Positions 1 through 7,101 of a DNA stretch of 22,776 nucleotides are shown here, piece by piece (positions within the stretch are counted from its first letter, which is position 1; the number at the start of each line of letters is the position of its first letter). A model generated the notes under the pieces. That model was not told the DNA's origin and ran no database searches. It worked only from the letters and a program-made list of their open reading frames with translations. The stretch comes from Thiosocius sp049669185 (GTDB lineage: Bacteria > Pseudomonadota > Gammaproteobacteria > Chromatiales > Chromatiaceae), in NCBI GenBank assembly GCA_049669185.1, contig JBATKF010000262.1, positions 1-22,776 of the forward strand. Reading direction: 5' to 3'. Made by a program: the position numbers and the translations under genes.

Positions 1-90
1 CTGCAGCTGAGGCCACTTTCGCGACAGCGTTCGGAACTCGATGCCATCCCAGTCGTAACCAAACAGCACCAGGGTCTTGTTCCTTTTCAC
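1..90 (-). CDS. Possible 5' end of an unidentified gene, cut by the window edge
   Basis: A minus-strand reading frame opens with GTG at 90..88 and stays open for 30 codons to the left edge. It begins MKRNKTLVLFGYDWDG, a hydrophobic strand followed by an acidic and aromatic turn, which reads like the start of a soluble enzyme. No convincing Shine-Dalgarno sequence precedes the GTG. The family cannot be recognised from 30 residues. It could be a chance open frame, so confidence is low. Confidence 0.35.
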   Translation of the reverse strand, partial: MKRNKTLVLFGYDWDGIEFRTLSRKWPQLQ

Positions 91-592
91 GGCGGGTCCA
101 CTACAGGGGTCTCGGGAATGTCCGTCGTGGCGGGCTTCAGATGGCCGACTGCCATGGAGGAGAGATCCCGCGCCATTCAAAATTGCGCAAACGGTCGATA
201 TCAGCGCTGATCATGGTGCGTTTTGGCTCCTGATTTATGGTTTCTTGCCGATTACGGCTTAGCGGTCGCAATCGCAATCCGCGGTTAGGTTATCAGATCG
301 AGCGCACAGTTCTCGTACGACCACTTGTCGGTAGACCGGTTACGAGTGATATTTTATTGCGGCCGGAGGAGATCCAAAGATCAACAGGATCAAGGAGAGA
401 TTGGATCAAGTGAAGATCAAGGAGTCCTTGATCCCGTAACCTGATGTTTCGAGGACCGCATGATACTGTTTGCGGTTTTTCCCAGTTCTTGTTGACAGCC
501 ACCTTTTCACGCAGACTGGGCGATTATCAATACAACGGCGAATCGGGCCCGCCAAGACATACCCTCCCGACTCGCCTAGCGCAGGTGCGTTT
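91..592. other. Intergenic region, no gene supported
   Basis: About 500 bases separate the left-edge fragment from the methyltransferase. Only short shadow frames are present. The one structured part is the GATCAA-rich stretch with a 19-bp palindrome at 415-433, listed separately. Promoter elements cannot be assigned with confidence. Confidence 0.5.
415..433. promoter_or_regulatory. 19-bp perfect palindrome GATCAAGGA-g-TCCTTGATC
   Basis: The two 9-bp arms are perfect inverted repeats around one central base, a geometry suited to a dimeric DNA-binding protein rather than an RNA hairpin. The left half-site GATCAAGGA also occurs at 388-396, 27 bp upstream in the same orientation, and further GATCAA or GGATCAA words lie between 378 and 410. 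The cluster is about 160 bp upstream of the preferred methyltransferase start. An operator role is inferred from symmetry and position only. Confidence 0.4.
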
Positions 593-1270
593 TTGGTCCA
601 GCGTTTTGATGCGCCCAACGCGGCGGAAGCCGTTGCCCGATATCGTCATCATGCCAAGGGCTATGATGCCTCGGCGCGCCGCACGATGTGGATACGCGCG
701 CGCACCATCGAGAAACTAAACTTACGTCCCGGAGACCGTGTCTTGGATGTCGCTTGCGGCACGGGCCTGAGCTTCCCCTTCCTGCGCGAGGCGGTCGGCG
801 ACAAAGGGGAGGTTATAGGCATCGAAGTCAGCCCCGAAATGATGAGTCTGGCCCGGCAGCGGATCACCGAGGCCGGCTGGCGAAACGTCACGCTGCTGGA
901 GTCGTCGCTGGAGTCGGCGGATATCTCCGGGCCGCTCGACGCCATCCTTTTTCACTTCACCCACGACGTGATGCGCTCGCCTGCAGCGCTCAAACAGATC
1001 TTCGCGGCGGCAGGCCCAGATGCCCGGATCGCCGCCGCCGGAATGAAATACGCGCCTTGGTGGATGGCGCCTGTAAACGTTGTTGTGCGTGCCCAGGCGC
1101 GCCCATACATGACCACGTTCGAGGGGCTGGCGGCGCCCTGGGACCTGGCATTGCCCTACCTCTCGGCGTTCGAGTGGCACTCGGTGCTGTTTGGCACCGG
1201 CTACATCGGCTGGGGCCGGGTTCACAACGCGCAACGCGCTGCATTCGACCCCGAAATTGCCGGCCGGTAG
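593..1270 (+). CDS. Class I SAM-dependent methyltransferase
   Basis: The protein has a Rossmann-type methyltransferase core. The SAM-binding motif I, RVLDVACGTG, sits at about residues 49-58 from this start, and an acidic motif II follows in GEVIGIEVSPEMM. The region before motif I (VARYRHHAKGYDASARRTMW) resembles the UbiE/ubiquinone-type methyltransferase entry helix. The substrate cannot be told. No ATG lies upstream of motif I except one too far in, so a TTG start is proposed at 593, with AGG seven bases upstream. The frame stays open to another TTG at 470, which has poorer spacing. At 225 residues the product has normal family length. The missing ATG could also mean a damaged 5' end. The sulfatase-like gene follows 150 bp downstream on the same strand. 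Confidence 0.75.
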   Translation: MVQRFDAPNAAEAVARYRHHAKGYDASARRTMWIRARTIEKLNLRPGDRVLDVACGTGLSFPFLREAVGDKGEVIGIEVSPEMMSLARQRITEAGWRNVTLLESSLESADISGPLDAILFHFTHDVMRSPAALKQIFAAAGPDARIAAAGMKYAPWWMAPVNVVVRAQARPYMTTFEGLAAPWDLALPYLSAFEWHSVLFGTGYIGWGRVHNAQRAAFDPEIAGR

Positions 1271-1419
1271 GTTATTCGGCCCATACTCGCCTGCTCGCCC
1301 TGGACTGCATGACGCTTTGCAAGCCTGTTTCGGAATTCACCCCAATTCTTACTGAGGCAATCCGACTCGCGGCCCAAGATTTCGAGGGTTGGCGGCCAAG
1401 CGTTATCTGATAGCCTTGA

Positions 1420-3117
1420 ATGCCACAGAGTAGGCAACCCACCAAGAGCGAACCATTGGAAGATCAGAGACCACAGGGCAACCGATGGCTGGTAATGACT
1501 AAGGTCGCGCTGGCCCTGCTGCTGCTAAATTTTCTGACCAGCTTCACTAACGTCTGGCCAACTCCCTTTGTCCAGCCGGATACCCGCATTGGGCCCGAAT
1601 TCGTCGCACTGTGGGTCATTCTGATCCTGCTCGTCGCCCTGTTCGGGCGCGTCGGACGCGGCGCGATCGCGGTACTCACGGGCTGGTTCCTGCTGGTGGC
1701 CATTGGCCGCTATGTCGATGTAACGGTACCGGCATGGCTCGGACGCAAGCTGAACTTGTACTGGGATGCCGTTCACTTACCCAAGTTTCTCGAAGTGGCC
1801 AGCCAGGGATATGCCTGGTGGCAGATTCTCGGGATCATCGCGGCGTTCATCGCGGGCTTCTGGCTGCTGACCCGATTGATCCGCGCGTGCATCGAGGTGC
1901 TTGCCGAGCACGCGGCGCCCTATACGCTGCGCTCGCCGATGGCACTGATCGTGACAGTCTCTTGTCTTGGTTTGGTGGTCGCAAACCTCACGCAGGTCGT
2001 GGCCTCGCCCTATGTATCCGGCCCGGTCTTTCCGGTTTACAAGCGCCAGGCGGACCTGTTACTGGCTCCAATTCTTCCGGGCCGGTTGGAATCTATGCTG
2101 CCCGAATCGCCGCCGCTGGACTCGGATCTGAAAGTGCTTGAAGGGGCCGACATCAAAGTTGTTTTCCTCGAGTCGTACGGCGCGACGACGTATGAGCGGG
2201 ACGAAATTGCCAGGGTTATCGGCCCGGCGCGCGAACGCCTCGAGCAGTCAGCCAATGCCCAAGGCCGTCAGGTGTTGTCGGCTTTTGTTCGGGCGGCTGC
2301 TTTCGGCGGCGCGTCGGATCTATCACATTTGAGCTTGCTTTCGGGTATCGACCTGACCGACCCCATTCGCCACGATCTGCTGCTCACGACCGAGCGCCCA
2401 ACCATGCTCGACACCTTCGAGCAGGCCGGCTATCAGACCATTGGCCTGTATCCGGCGATGAGCTGGGAGTGGCCTGAGAAATCGTTCTACGACTTTGATC
2501 ATTATCACGACGCACCGAGCCTGGACTACCGCGGCCCGAAGTTCGGGCTATGGTGGCTGCCCGATCAGTTTTCAATGGCACGCATCGACGAGCTGTATCC
2601 ACCGGATCCGGACGGCAAGCCGCGCTTCCTGTTCTTCCCGACGATCACGAGCCACATCCCATTTCGGCCGACCCCACCCTATCAGCCCGACTGGTCGCGT
2701 GTGACATCCGACAAGCCTTATTCTGATGAGGCCACTGCCGAAGCGATGGCCGACGAGATCGACTGGAATACTCTGCTCCCGGCCTACATCAACACGATCG
2801 AGTACACTTTCAACTGGCTTGCCGGCTATCAGGCGCTGCCACAGCCCCGCGAGTCGGTCCTGATCCTGCTCGGCGACCATCAACCGGCCGGCGGAATCAC
2901 GGGTCCCAATGCAAGCTGGGATGTGCCCGTTCACATCATCACCAGCAACGACACGATCGCCGAGCGGCTGCGCATTCACGGCTTCAAGGATGGTGTCAAT
3001 CCGCGCCGAGAGTCGCTCGGTCATATCAGCGAACTGAGCCAGATCTTGCTGTCGGTTTTCGACAGCGGCCAGAGCAAAGTCGCCGACGCGGCGTCCAGTA
3101 ACAGCATGCCAAAGTGA
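1420..3117 (+). CDS. Membrane-anchored LTA synthase/sulfatase-family enzyme
   Basis: This 565-residue protein has an N-terminal membrane region with about four to five hydrophobic segments (roughly residues 27-44, 61-78, 81-97, 133-152 and 173-194). A periplasmic alkaline-phosphatase-superfamily domain follows. Visible metal-site motifs are VVFLESYG (Glu251), a Ser nucleophile candidate in FGGASDLS (Ser299), TSHIPF (His412) and LLGDHQP (Asp486-His487). This is the layout of LtaS, OpgB and EptA-like phosphotransferases and of membrane sulfatases. Without a Cys-x-Pro-x-Arg sulfatase signature, a phosphotransferase or phosphodiesterase on an envelope glycan or lipid is more likely than a true sulfatase. 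Met26 (position 1495) is an alternative start, since the first 25 residues are polar and the Shine-Dalgarno before 1420 is weak. Confidence 0.85.
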   Translation: MPQSRQPTKSEPLEDQRPQGNRWLVMTKVALALLLLNFLTSFTNVWPTPFVQPDTRIGPEFVALWVILILLVALFGRVGRGAIAVLTGWFLLVAIGRYVDVTVPAWLGRKLNLYWDAVHLPKFLEVASQGYAWWQILGIIAAFIAGFWLLTRLIRACIEVLAEHAAPYTLRSPMALIVTVSCLGLVVANLTQVVASPYVSGPVFPVYKRQADLLLAPILPGRLESMLPESPPLDSDLKVLEGADIKVVFLESYGATTYERDEIARVIGPARERLEQSANAQGRQVLSAFVRAAAFGGASDLSHLSLLSGIDLTDPIRHDLLLTTERPTMLDTFEQAGYQTIGLYPAMSWEWPEKSFYDFDHYHDAPSLDYRGPKFGLWWLPDQFSMARIDELYPPDPDGKPRFLFFPTITSHIPFRPTPPYQPDWSRVTSDKPYSDEATAEAMADEIDWNTLLPAYINTIEYTFNWLAGYQALPQPRESVLILLGDHQPAGGITGPNASWDVPVHIITSNDTIAERLRIHGFKDGVNPRRESLGHISELSQILLSVFDSGQSKVADAASSNSMPK

Positions 3118-3165
3118 ATGTTGAGCAACAACGACGCTGACTAGCATGCCGTCAACCGTGAAGGG

Positions 3166-3693
3166 TCACTCTGTATCGATATGACTTACGCGTCGACCAA
3201 ACGCCTCGACCTGCGACCAGTCCGTGAAATCGACCACGGCGTTCGGGTCAGTCGGACCTTTGGTCATCCACATGATCAGCCGGATGATCTGGCGATCCCA
3301 GAAGCGGTAGCGGGGATAATCTATCTTGCCGGCAAAGATGGCCAATTGCTGCGGTTGCCATGGGATTTCGCGCAGAAATTTGCGCACATAGGGATTCGTG
3401 TCGGGTTGATTCTTCATCGGTTTTCGGGCCACCACGTTGACCGAGAAAAAGGCGTTCGGTTTCTGCGCAAGTAACTGCGCATGTGCGGCAATGAACTCGT
3501 AGACTTTCTTGTGGTGCTTTCCGTAGCGGATGCTGGCGCCGAGGATAATCTTGTCGAAGTCCAGCGTCTGTACGTCTTCGATGGCGCGCAGTGTGACGCT
3601 GTGGCCATGTTGCTCGATAACATGCTGCAGGCGCTCGCAGATTTCTCGAGTATGGCCGTCGGTTGTTGAGTAGACGATGAGGTACTTGGCCAC
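3166..3693 (-). CDS. hemG: HemG-type menaquinone-dependent protoporphyrinogen IX dehydrogenase
   Basis: This is a short flavodoxin-fold protein of 175 residues, close to the length of E. coli HemG. The FMN phosphate loop reads IVYSTTDGHT at residues 6-15, and LDFDKIILGASIRYGKHHK forms the second flavin loop region. The typical HemG insertion is seen in KPNAFFSVNVVARKP, and the tail WMTKGPTDPNAVVDFTDW is characteristic of the family. The enzyme oxidises protoporphyrinogen IX to protoporphyrin IX using quinone at the membrane. That step feeds both haem and bacteriochlorophyll, which suits a phototroph that grows without oxygen. The start is GTG (3693..3691), as no ATG is available upstream. A small membrane-protein gene lies 61 bp upstream on the same strand and may be co-transcribed. 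Confidence 0.92.
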   Translation of the reverse strand: MAKYLIVYSTTDGHTREICERLQHVIEQHGHSVTLRAIEDVQTLDFDKIILGASIRYGKHHKKVYEFIAAHAQLLAQKPNAFFSVNVVARKPMKNQPDTNPYVRKFLREIPWQPQQLAIFAGKIDYPRYRFWDRQIIRLIMWMTKGPTDPNAVVDFTDWSQVEAFGRRVSHIDTE

Positions 3694-3754
3694 TTTGATC
3701 TGTGGTTTTTAGCCTACACACATTTTGATTGAACGCGGATCTTCATCCAAGGTG

Positions 3755-3931
3755 TTAATGTTGACCGGCATCATCCCCGGCGCCTCTTCTACGACGTTCA
3801 CGGAAGAAGATGCCAAGGGCCCCGGCAACCACCATCAAGGCCATCCAGGCCACAAAGACCCAGCCGGCCCAAATACAGGTTTCCGCGCAGCACAGGAGGA
3901 AATCGATGGGACAGCCCTCAAACGAATCCAT
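3755..3931 (-). CDS. Small single-span membrane protein (58 aa), family unknown
   Basis: The frame starts at ATG 3931..3929, preceded by GAGG at six-base spacing, and ends at TAA 3757..3755. The product is 58 residues long. It has an N-terminal Cys-rich patch (Cys7, Cys14, Cys15, Cys19), then one strongly hydrophobic segment at about residues 20-43 (including WAGWVFVAWMALMVVAGAL), then a basic RERRRRG stop-transfer cluster. This follows the positive-inside rule with an N-out, C-in orientation. The gene lies 61 bp upstream of hemG on the same strand. The frame is open upstream to a TGA near 4020 but offers no ATG, GTG or TTG there. No family is recognised. A role near HemG or the quinone pool is only a guess. 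Confidence 0.5.
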   Translation of the reverse strand: MDSFEGCPIDFLLCCAETCIWAGWVFVAWMALMVVAGALGIFFRERRRRGAGDDAGQH

Positions 3932-4148
3932 ATGAGCCCTCGTGCCAGGGGTCAGGTAGGTCTTCTCCAGACGCTTGAAGCAGATACCGATGCTCTCGGC
4001 GAAAGAGACTAGTTCCGTTCAGCAAGATTCGTTCCGCCTCGCAAAAACAATCGGTTACCGGCGCAGGTTTCACAAGCTGTAAATAATCTTGACATTCCTG
4101 AAATAGGATTTGAATTCGTTGCCCCACAGCCAGTCTCAATTCGGTGGG

Positions 4149-4171
4149 AAAATGGCAGAAGGTGCCATTTT
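4149..4171. terminator. Hairpin AAAATGGCA-gaagg-TGCCATTTT, terminator-like
   Basis: Nine-base perfect arms surround a five-base loop. The A-run and T-run at the arm ends make it look like a weak bidirectional Rho-independent terminator. No convincing gene ends next to it, so it may instead be an attenuator or a relic. The stem has only three to four G-C pairs. Confidence 0.35.
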
Positions 4172-4309
4172 TCTGGCGTCAGCTTTTTTTCCACCTACCA
4201 CATAGGGGTTCACGCAAGTCATTGATTGGTATGCACGGTACATAAGTTGCATCGATCGGATTCGATGGGGGGCGGCGGTCCATTAGCCCGGGACCAGAAT
4301 CAGGATCGT

Positions 4310-4314
4310 GGAGG
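4310..4314 (+). promoter_or_regulatory. Strong Shine-Dalgarno GGAGG for the leader ORF
   Basis: GGAGG lies five bases before ATG 4320. It is much stronger than anything in front of GTG 4364, so ribosomes probably enter at 4320 and reach the downstream gene by coupling. Confidence 0.5.
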
Positions 4315-4319
4315 CGGGA

Positions 4320-4367
4320 ATGCAAATGATCGATTGCTTCTCCAACCGTAACGGGCGGTTCCCGTGA
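4320..4367 (+). CDS. 15-codon leader ORF, translationally coupled
   Basis: The frame encodes MQMIDCFSNRNGRFP and ends in TGA at 4365-4367. That stop overlaps the GTG start of the next gene in a GTGA junction. A GGAGG sits five bases before the ATG. This is the geometry of a coupled leader peptide. No run of a single amino acid suggests attenuation control, so coupling is the simpler reading. The peptide itself may have no function. Confidence 0.4.
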   Translation: MQMIDCFSNRNGRFP

Positions 4368-4711
4368 AGATCCTCGCGCGCGCGGTTTGGGCCGAGAAAA
4401 GCCTGAGCCGATTCTTTCTCTCAGTGGCCTGTGCGGTTATCACCGCGCAGACTTTTGCCGGCGACCTGGTCACTGAAGGCAAATACTATGCGTGCCTCAG
4501 TGAGCAATGGTTAGAAGACTTCACAGCGTTCGCTGTCGATAAGGATTTCGCCAGCATCAAGGCCTACCTGGCGGGCGACAAGTGTCTGGTGCTCAGGCCT
4601 AACTTGCCGGTTACGGTGACGGACGACCCGGCACTGCTTGGAACGAGGACTGCCTTTACGATCCAAGGCATCCGGTTTTATGCACCGCGTGAAGAGATCG
4701 TCCGTAAGTAG
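4364..4711 (+). CDS. Small exported protein of unknown function
   Basis: The 115-residue product begins at GTG 4364 with a basic region, then a hydrophobic core (FFLSVACAVITAQTFA) and a likely signal peptidase I site after TFA, near residue 33. The mature part is about 82 residues with two Cys (in YYACLSEQW and GDKCLVLR) that could form a disulfide in the periplasm. The middle reads FASIKAYLAGDKCLVLRPNL, reminiscent of small periplasmic domains that bind or modulate, but no family is recognised. The TAG stop shares its last base with the first base of a 45-bp palindromic repeat. Translation is probably coupled to the preceding leader ORF. Confidence 0.65.
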   Translation: MKILARAVWAEKSLSRFFLSVACAVITAQTFAGDLVTEGKYYACLSEQWLEDFTAFAVDKDFASIKAYLAGDKCLVLRPNLPVTVTDDPALLGTRTAFTIQGIRFYAPREEIVRK

Positions 4712-4755
4712 GGGTCGGAGGTTGATGAAAATCGTTCTCGAGTACCTCCGACCCC
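4711..4755. repeat. 45-bp palindromic element, copy 1
   Basis: The arms GGGGTCGGAGGT and ACCTCCGACCCC are perfect 12-bp inverted repeats around a 21-bp spacer. The copy lies exactly between the convergent stops of the exported protein (4711) and the DUF6524-like gene (4759), where a bidirectional terminator would sit. The spacer contains GATGAAAATCGTTCTCGAG and is conserved in the other two copies. Confidence 0.85.
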
Positions 4756-4758
4756 CGT

Positions 4759-5184
4759 CTAATGGTCGTCGTCGACCTCGTCGACATCGATCTGCCCGGT
4801 GAGCCTGCGGCGGATATGCGACCATGACATGCCTACCGCCAGGATCGCGGAAAGCAGGACCAGCACGATGTAGGTGATCAGCTGAAGATTGTCCGCCGCC
4901 AGCCAGCCGCGATCGATGACCAGCCACAGCAGAGTGCCGAAGAAGCCCGCGGCGAGCAGGATCCCGAGCAGGCCCAGCGAGCGGGCGGTCGCGCGGATGA
5001 ACATCACCCAGCCGATAAGCAACACTACGCCAGCGAAAGCGACCAGCGGATCGAAGCCCGGCAGGCTCTGCTCGACCCAGTGGAAGTAGGAATAGCCGCT
5101 CGGGTTGTAGGTGGCGAATACCAAGACCAGGGCGGCCACCAGGCGCCCCAGGAAACTCGCGAAATTAAAGCCCGTAGCAGACAT
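4759..5184 (-). CDS. DUF6524-like four-helix membrane protein
   Basis: The 141-residue protein starts MSATGFNFASFLGRLVAALVLVFATYNPSGYSYFHW. It has four hydrophobic segments (about 10-27, 46-62, 69-88 and 97-118), a basic loop SHIRRRLTGQ, and an acidic tail DVDEVDDDH. The N-terminal TYNPSGYSYFHW signature fits the DUF6524 family as remembered; no biochemical role is known. ATG 5184 is preferred over the longer open frame because the protein's conserved part begins there and AGGA lies upstream. A copy of the 45-bp repeat lies at each end of the gene, the upstream copy about 80 bp before the start. Confidence 0.8.
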   Translation of the reverse strand: MSATGFNFASFLGRLVAALVLVFATYNPSGYSYFHWVEQSLPGFDPLVAFAGVVLLIGWVMFIRATARSLGLLGILLAAGFFGTLLWLVIDRGWLAADNLQLITYIVLVLLSAILAVGMSWSHIRRRLTGQIDVDEVDDDH

Positions 5185-5261
5185 GTGTTGTCGTTCCTGT
5201 CGTTGTGAATCGATCTGGCACGAAGGATAACGCAGCCATTTCGTCTCAAGCGAGGGCATCA

Positions 5262-5306
5262 GGGGTCGGAGGTCGAAGAAAATCATTCTCGAATACCTCC
5301 GACCCC
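5262..5306. repeat. 45-bp palindromic element, copy 2
   Basis: The arms are identical to copy 1 and the 21-bp spacer differs at only a few positions (cgaagaaaatcattctcgaat). This copy lies between divergent genes, 78 bp upstream of the DUF6524-like start and 97 bp upstream of the acyl-CoA synthetase start. It therefore cannot act only as a 3' terminator of a flanking gene. Confidence 0.85.
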
Positions 5307-5403
5307 TGTCCCTAAAGACAGGTCTTTGCCTCGCCGCCGCGCTTTGAGGCGGAGCAGGCCATACTGAATTATCCGCCAGCGCGTTTCAGTCCGTGGAGAG
5401 CCC

Positions 5404-7101
5404 ATGGCCTTGCCCGCCGATGTCGATCAGATCCTCCCTGCCCCGACAGTCGTCTTTCGCCGGCTGCCAACTCGGCACGACCAACCGCGTTTTTTCGTGC
5501 CGGACGGCGATAGCGCCTGGCAGGCCGTTTCCTGGGGAGATTTTGCCACCGGCATTCGTTGCGTGGCATTGGGACTGCTGGAACTGGGTTTGCAGCCCGG
5601 AGAGTGCGCCGCGATATATGCATCGAACAGTGTGGCCTGGGCCAGCGCGGCGCTCGGTATCGAAGCGGCGCGCGGGGTCCTGACACCGGTCTATCCGGGT
5701 TCTACCGCCGATCAGCTCGGTTATCTGCTCGGGCACAGCGAGGCACGCTACTTGTTTGTGGCGACCGACTCCCTGCTCGCACGGGTCGCCGCCGCCTCTG
5801 CTCAGTTGCGCGGCCTGCGCCATATCGTCCTGCTGGAGGGTGCGGCTCCTGTCGGCCTAGCCTTGCCGGCCCCGGTAATCACCTGGGATGCGCTGCATCG
5901 GATCGGTGCGGACCTGGACAGCTCCCAGCCGGGGCTATTCGGCGACACCCTCGAATCGATTGCGTTGGATGACCGCGCCCTGCTGCTGTACACCAGCGGG
6001 ACCACGGGTGATCCTAAGGGCGTGCCGCTCACCCACCGCAATGTCGGCGTCAACGGGCGGGACTGGTTCGAAGTGATGGGTGAGCACGCTCAGCCTGGCG
6101 GAATCGACCCGCTGTGGTTGCCGATGAGCCATATCTTCGGTTTCGGTGAGCTGTGCGTTGGCAACGCACTCGCTTACACGAGCTACCTGTGCGAACCAAC
6201 GACGGTGCTCGCCCGCCTGCCCGAGATCCGCCCGACCGTGCTAATGAGCGTGCCGGCGTACTGGGAGAAGCTGGCGACCGACGCGCAGCAGGTGCCGGCT
6301 GCCGAACAGGGTGAAAGGCTGCGCCTAATCACCGGTGGACGGCTGCATTTCTGCCTCTCCGGCGGAGCCGGCCTCAAACGGGCGATCAAGGAGTTTTTTC
6401 TCGAACACGGCATCCTGATCGTAGAGGGCTATGGCTTGACCGAGTGTTCGCCGACGCTGACCCTCAACCGACCGAACGACTTCGATTTCACCACCGTTGG
6501 TCGTTCGCTGCCGTCGGTCGAGCTGCGGCTTGCCGATGACGGCGAGATCCTCGCGCGTGGCGAGAATGTCTTCGCCGGTTACCACCGGGACCCGGCGGCA
6601 ACCGCAGCGGTGTTTGATGCCGATGGCTGGTTCCACACCGGCGACGTCGGTGCGATGGATGGCCGCGGATTCCTGCGAATCGTCGATCGCAAAAAGGAGA
6701 TTCTGGTAACCGCTAACGGCAAGAACATTCCGCCTTCGAATATTGAGCTGCGGTTTCGCGACGATTCGCTGATCGAGCAGCTTGTGGTCTACGGTGACGG
6801 GCGGAATTATCTCGTGGCGGGGGTCTGGCTGCGTCCTCCGGCGGCGGCGCACGTTGATGATCCTGTGGCCGAGGTCGCGCGTCGGATCGAGGCGGTCAAT
6901 GCGACGCTGGCGCGTCACGAGAGGATCAAACGTTTCGTGATCATTGAATCACCATTGACGGCCGAGGCAAATCTGTTGACCGCCTCGCTGAAGCTACGCC
7001 GTAAACAGATTTACGCAAGGTTCGCCAGCCAGCTCGAGGCGCTCTATGAGGGGTCGGAGGTCGATGAAAATCATTCCCAAGTACCTCCGACCCCCGACTA
7101 A
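5404..7101 (+). CDS. Long-chain acyl-CoA synthetase (AMP-forming)
   Basis: This 565-residue ANL-superfamily adenylate-forming enzyme activates a fatty acid to acyl-AMP and then to acyl-CoA. The motifs appear in order: the P-loop LLLYTSGTTGDPKG at about 193-206, LPMSHIFGFGE near 240, the acyl-AMP motif EGYGLTECSP near 341-350, GWFHTGDVG near 408, and the hinge and catalytic loop DRKKEILVTANGKN near 428. The organisation matches FadD15-like synthetases. GGAGAG lies directly before ATG 5404. The last 17 residues (from Glu549) are encoded by a 45-bp palindromic repeat, so the original C-terminus was probably near SQLEALYE. The TAA stop overlaps the TAG stop of convergent sdaA. The exact substrate is unknown. 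Confidence 0.9.
   Translation: MALPADVDQILPAPTVVFRRLPTRHDQPRFFVPDGDSAWQAVSWGDFATGIRCVALGLLELGLQPGECAAIYASNSVAWASAALGIEAARGVLTPVYPGSTADQLGYLLGHSEARYLFVATDSLLARVAAASAQLRGLRHIVLLEGAAPVGLALPAPVITWDALHRIGADLDSSQPGLFGDTLESIALDDRALLLYTSGTTGDPKGVPLTHRNVGVNGRDWFEVMGEHAQPGGIDPLWLPMSHIFGFGELCVGNALAYTSYLCEPTTVLARLPEIRPTVLMSVPAYWEKLATDAQQVPAAEQGERLRLITGGRLHFCLSGGAGLKRAIKEFFLEHGILIVEGYGLTECSPTLTLNRPNDFDFTTVGRSLPSVELRLADDGEILARGENVFAGYHRDPAATAAVFDADGWFHTGDVGAMDGRGFLRIVDRKKEILVTANGKNIPPSNIELRFRDDSLIEQLVVYGDGRNYLVAGVWLRPPAAAHVDDPVAEVARRIEAVNATLARHERIKRFVIIESPLTAEANLLTASLKLRRKQIYARFASQLEALYEGSEVDENHSQVPPTPD
7050..7094. repeat. 45-bp palindromic element, copy 3, inside a coding end
   Basis: The 12-bp arms are identical to the other copies and the spacer is cgatgaaaatcattcccaagt. 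The copy is read through in frame by the acyl-CoA synthetase and ends seven bases before its stop. It also forms the 3' border of sdaA. It may therefore act as the shared terminator of two convergent genes. Confidence 0.85.

Larger units (their letters stand above)
3932..4319. other. Intergenic region with one hairpin, no gene supported
   Basis: Frames on both strands here are short, overlap each other and show no family-like composition. The only clear structure is the A/T-flanked hairpin at 4149-4171. The 5' regulatory regions of the small membrane protein (minus) and of the 4320/4364 unit (plus) should both lie here. Confidence 0.5.

Noticed and set aside
3725..4012. A 95-residue plus-strand frame upstream of the 4364 gene
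   Set aside because: It is antisense to the small membrane protein, has no ribosome-binding site and no family-like composition.
4711..7094. The three 45-bp repeats as a CRISPR or tandem array
   Set aside because: Copies are separated by hundreds to almost two thousand bases with genes between, and each is itself palindromic.
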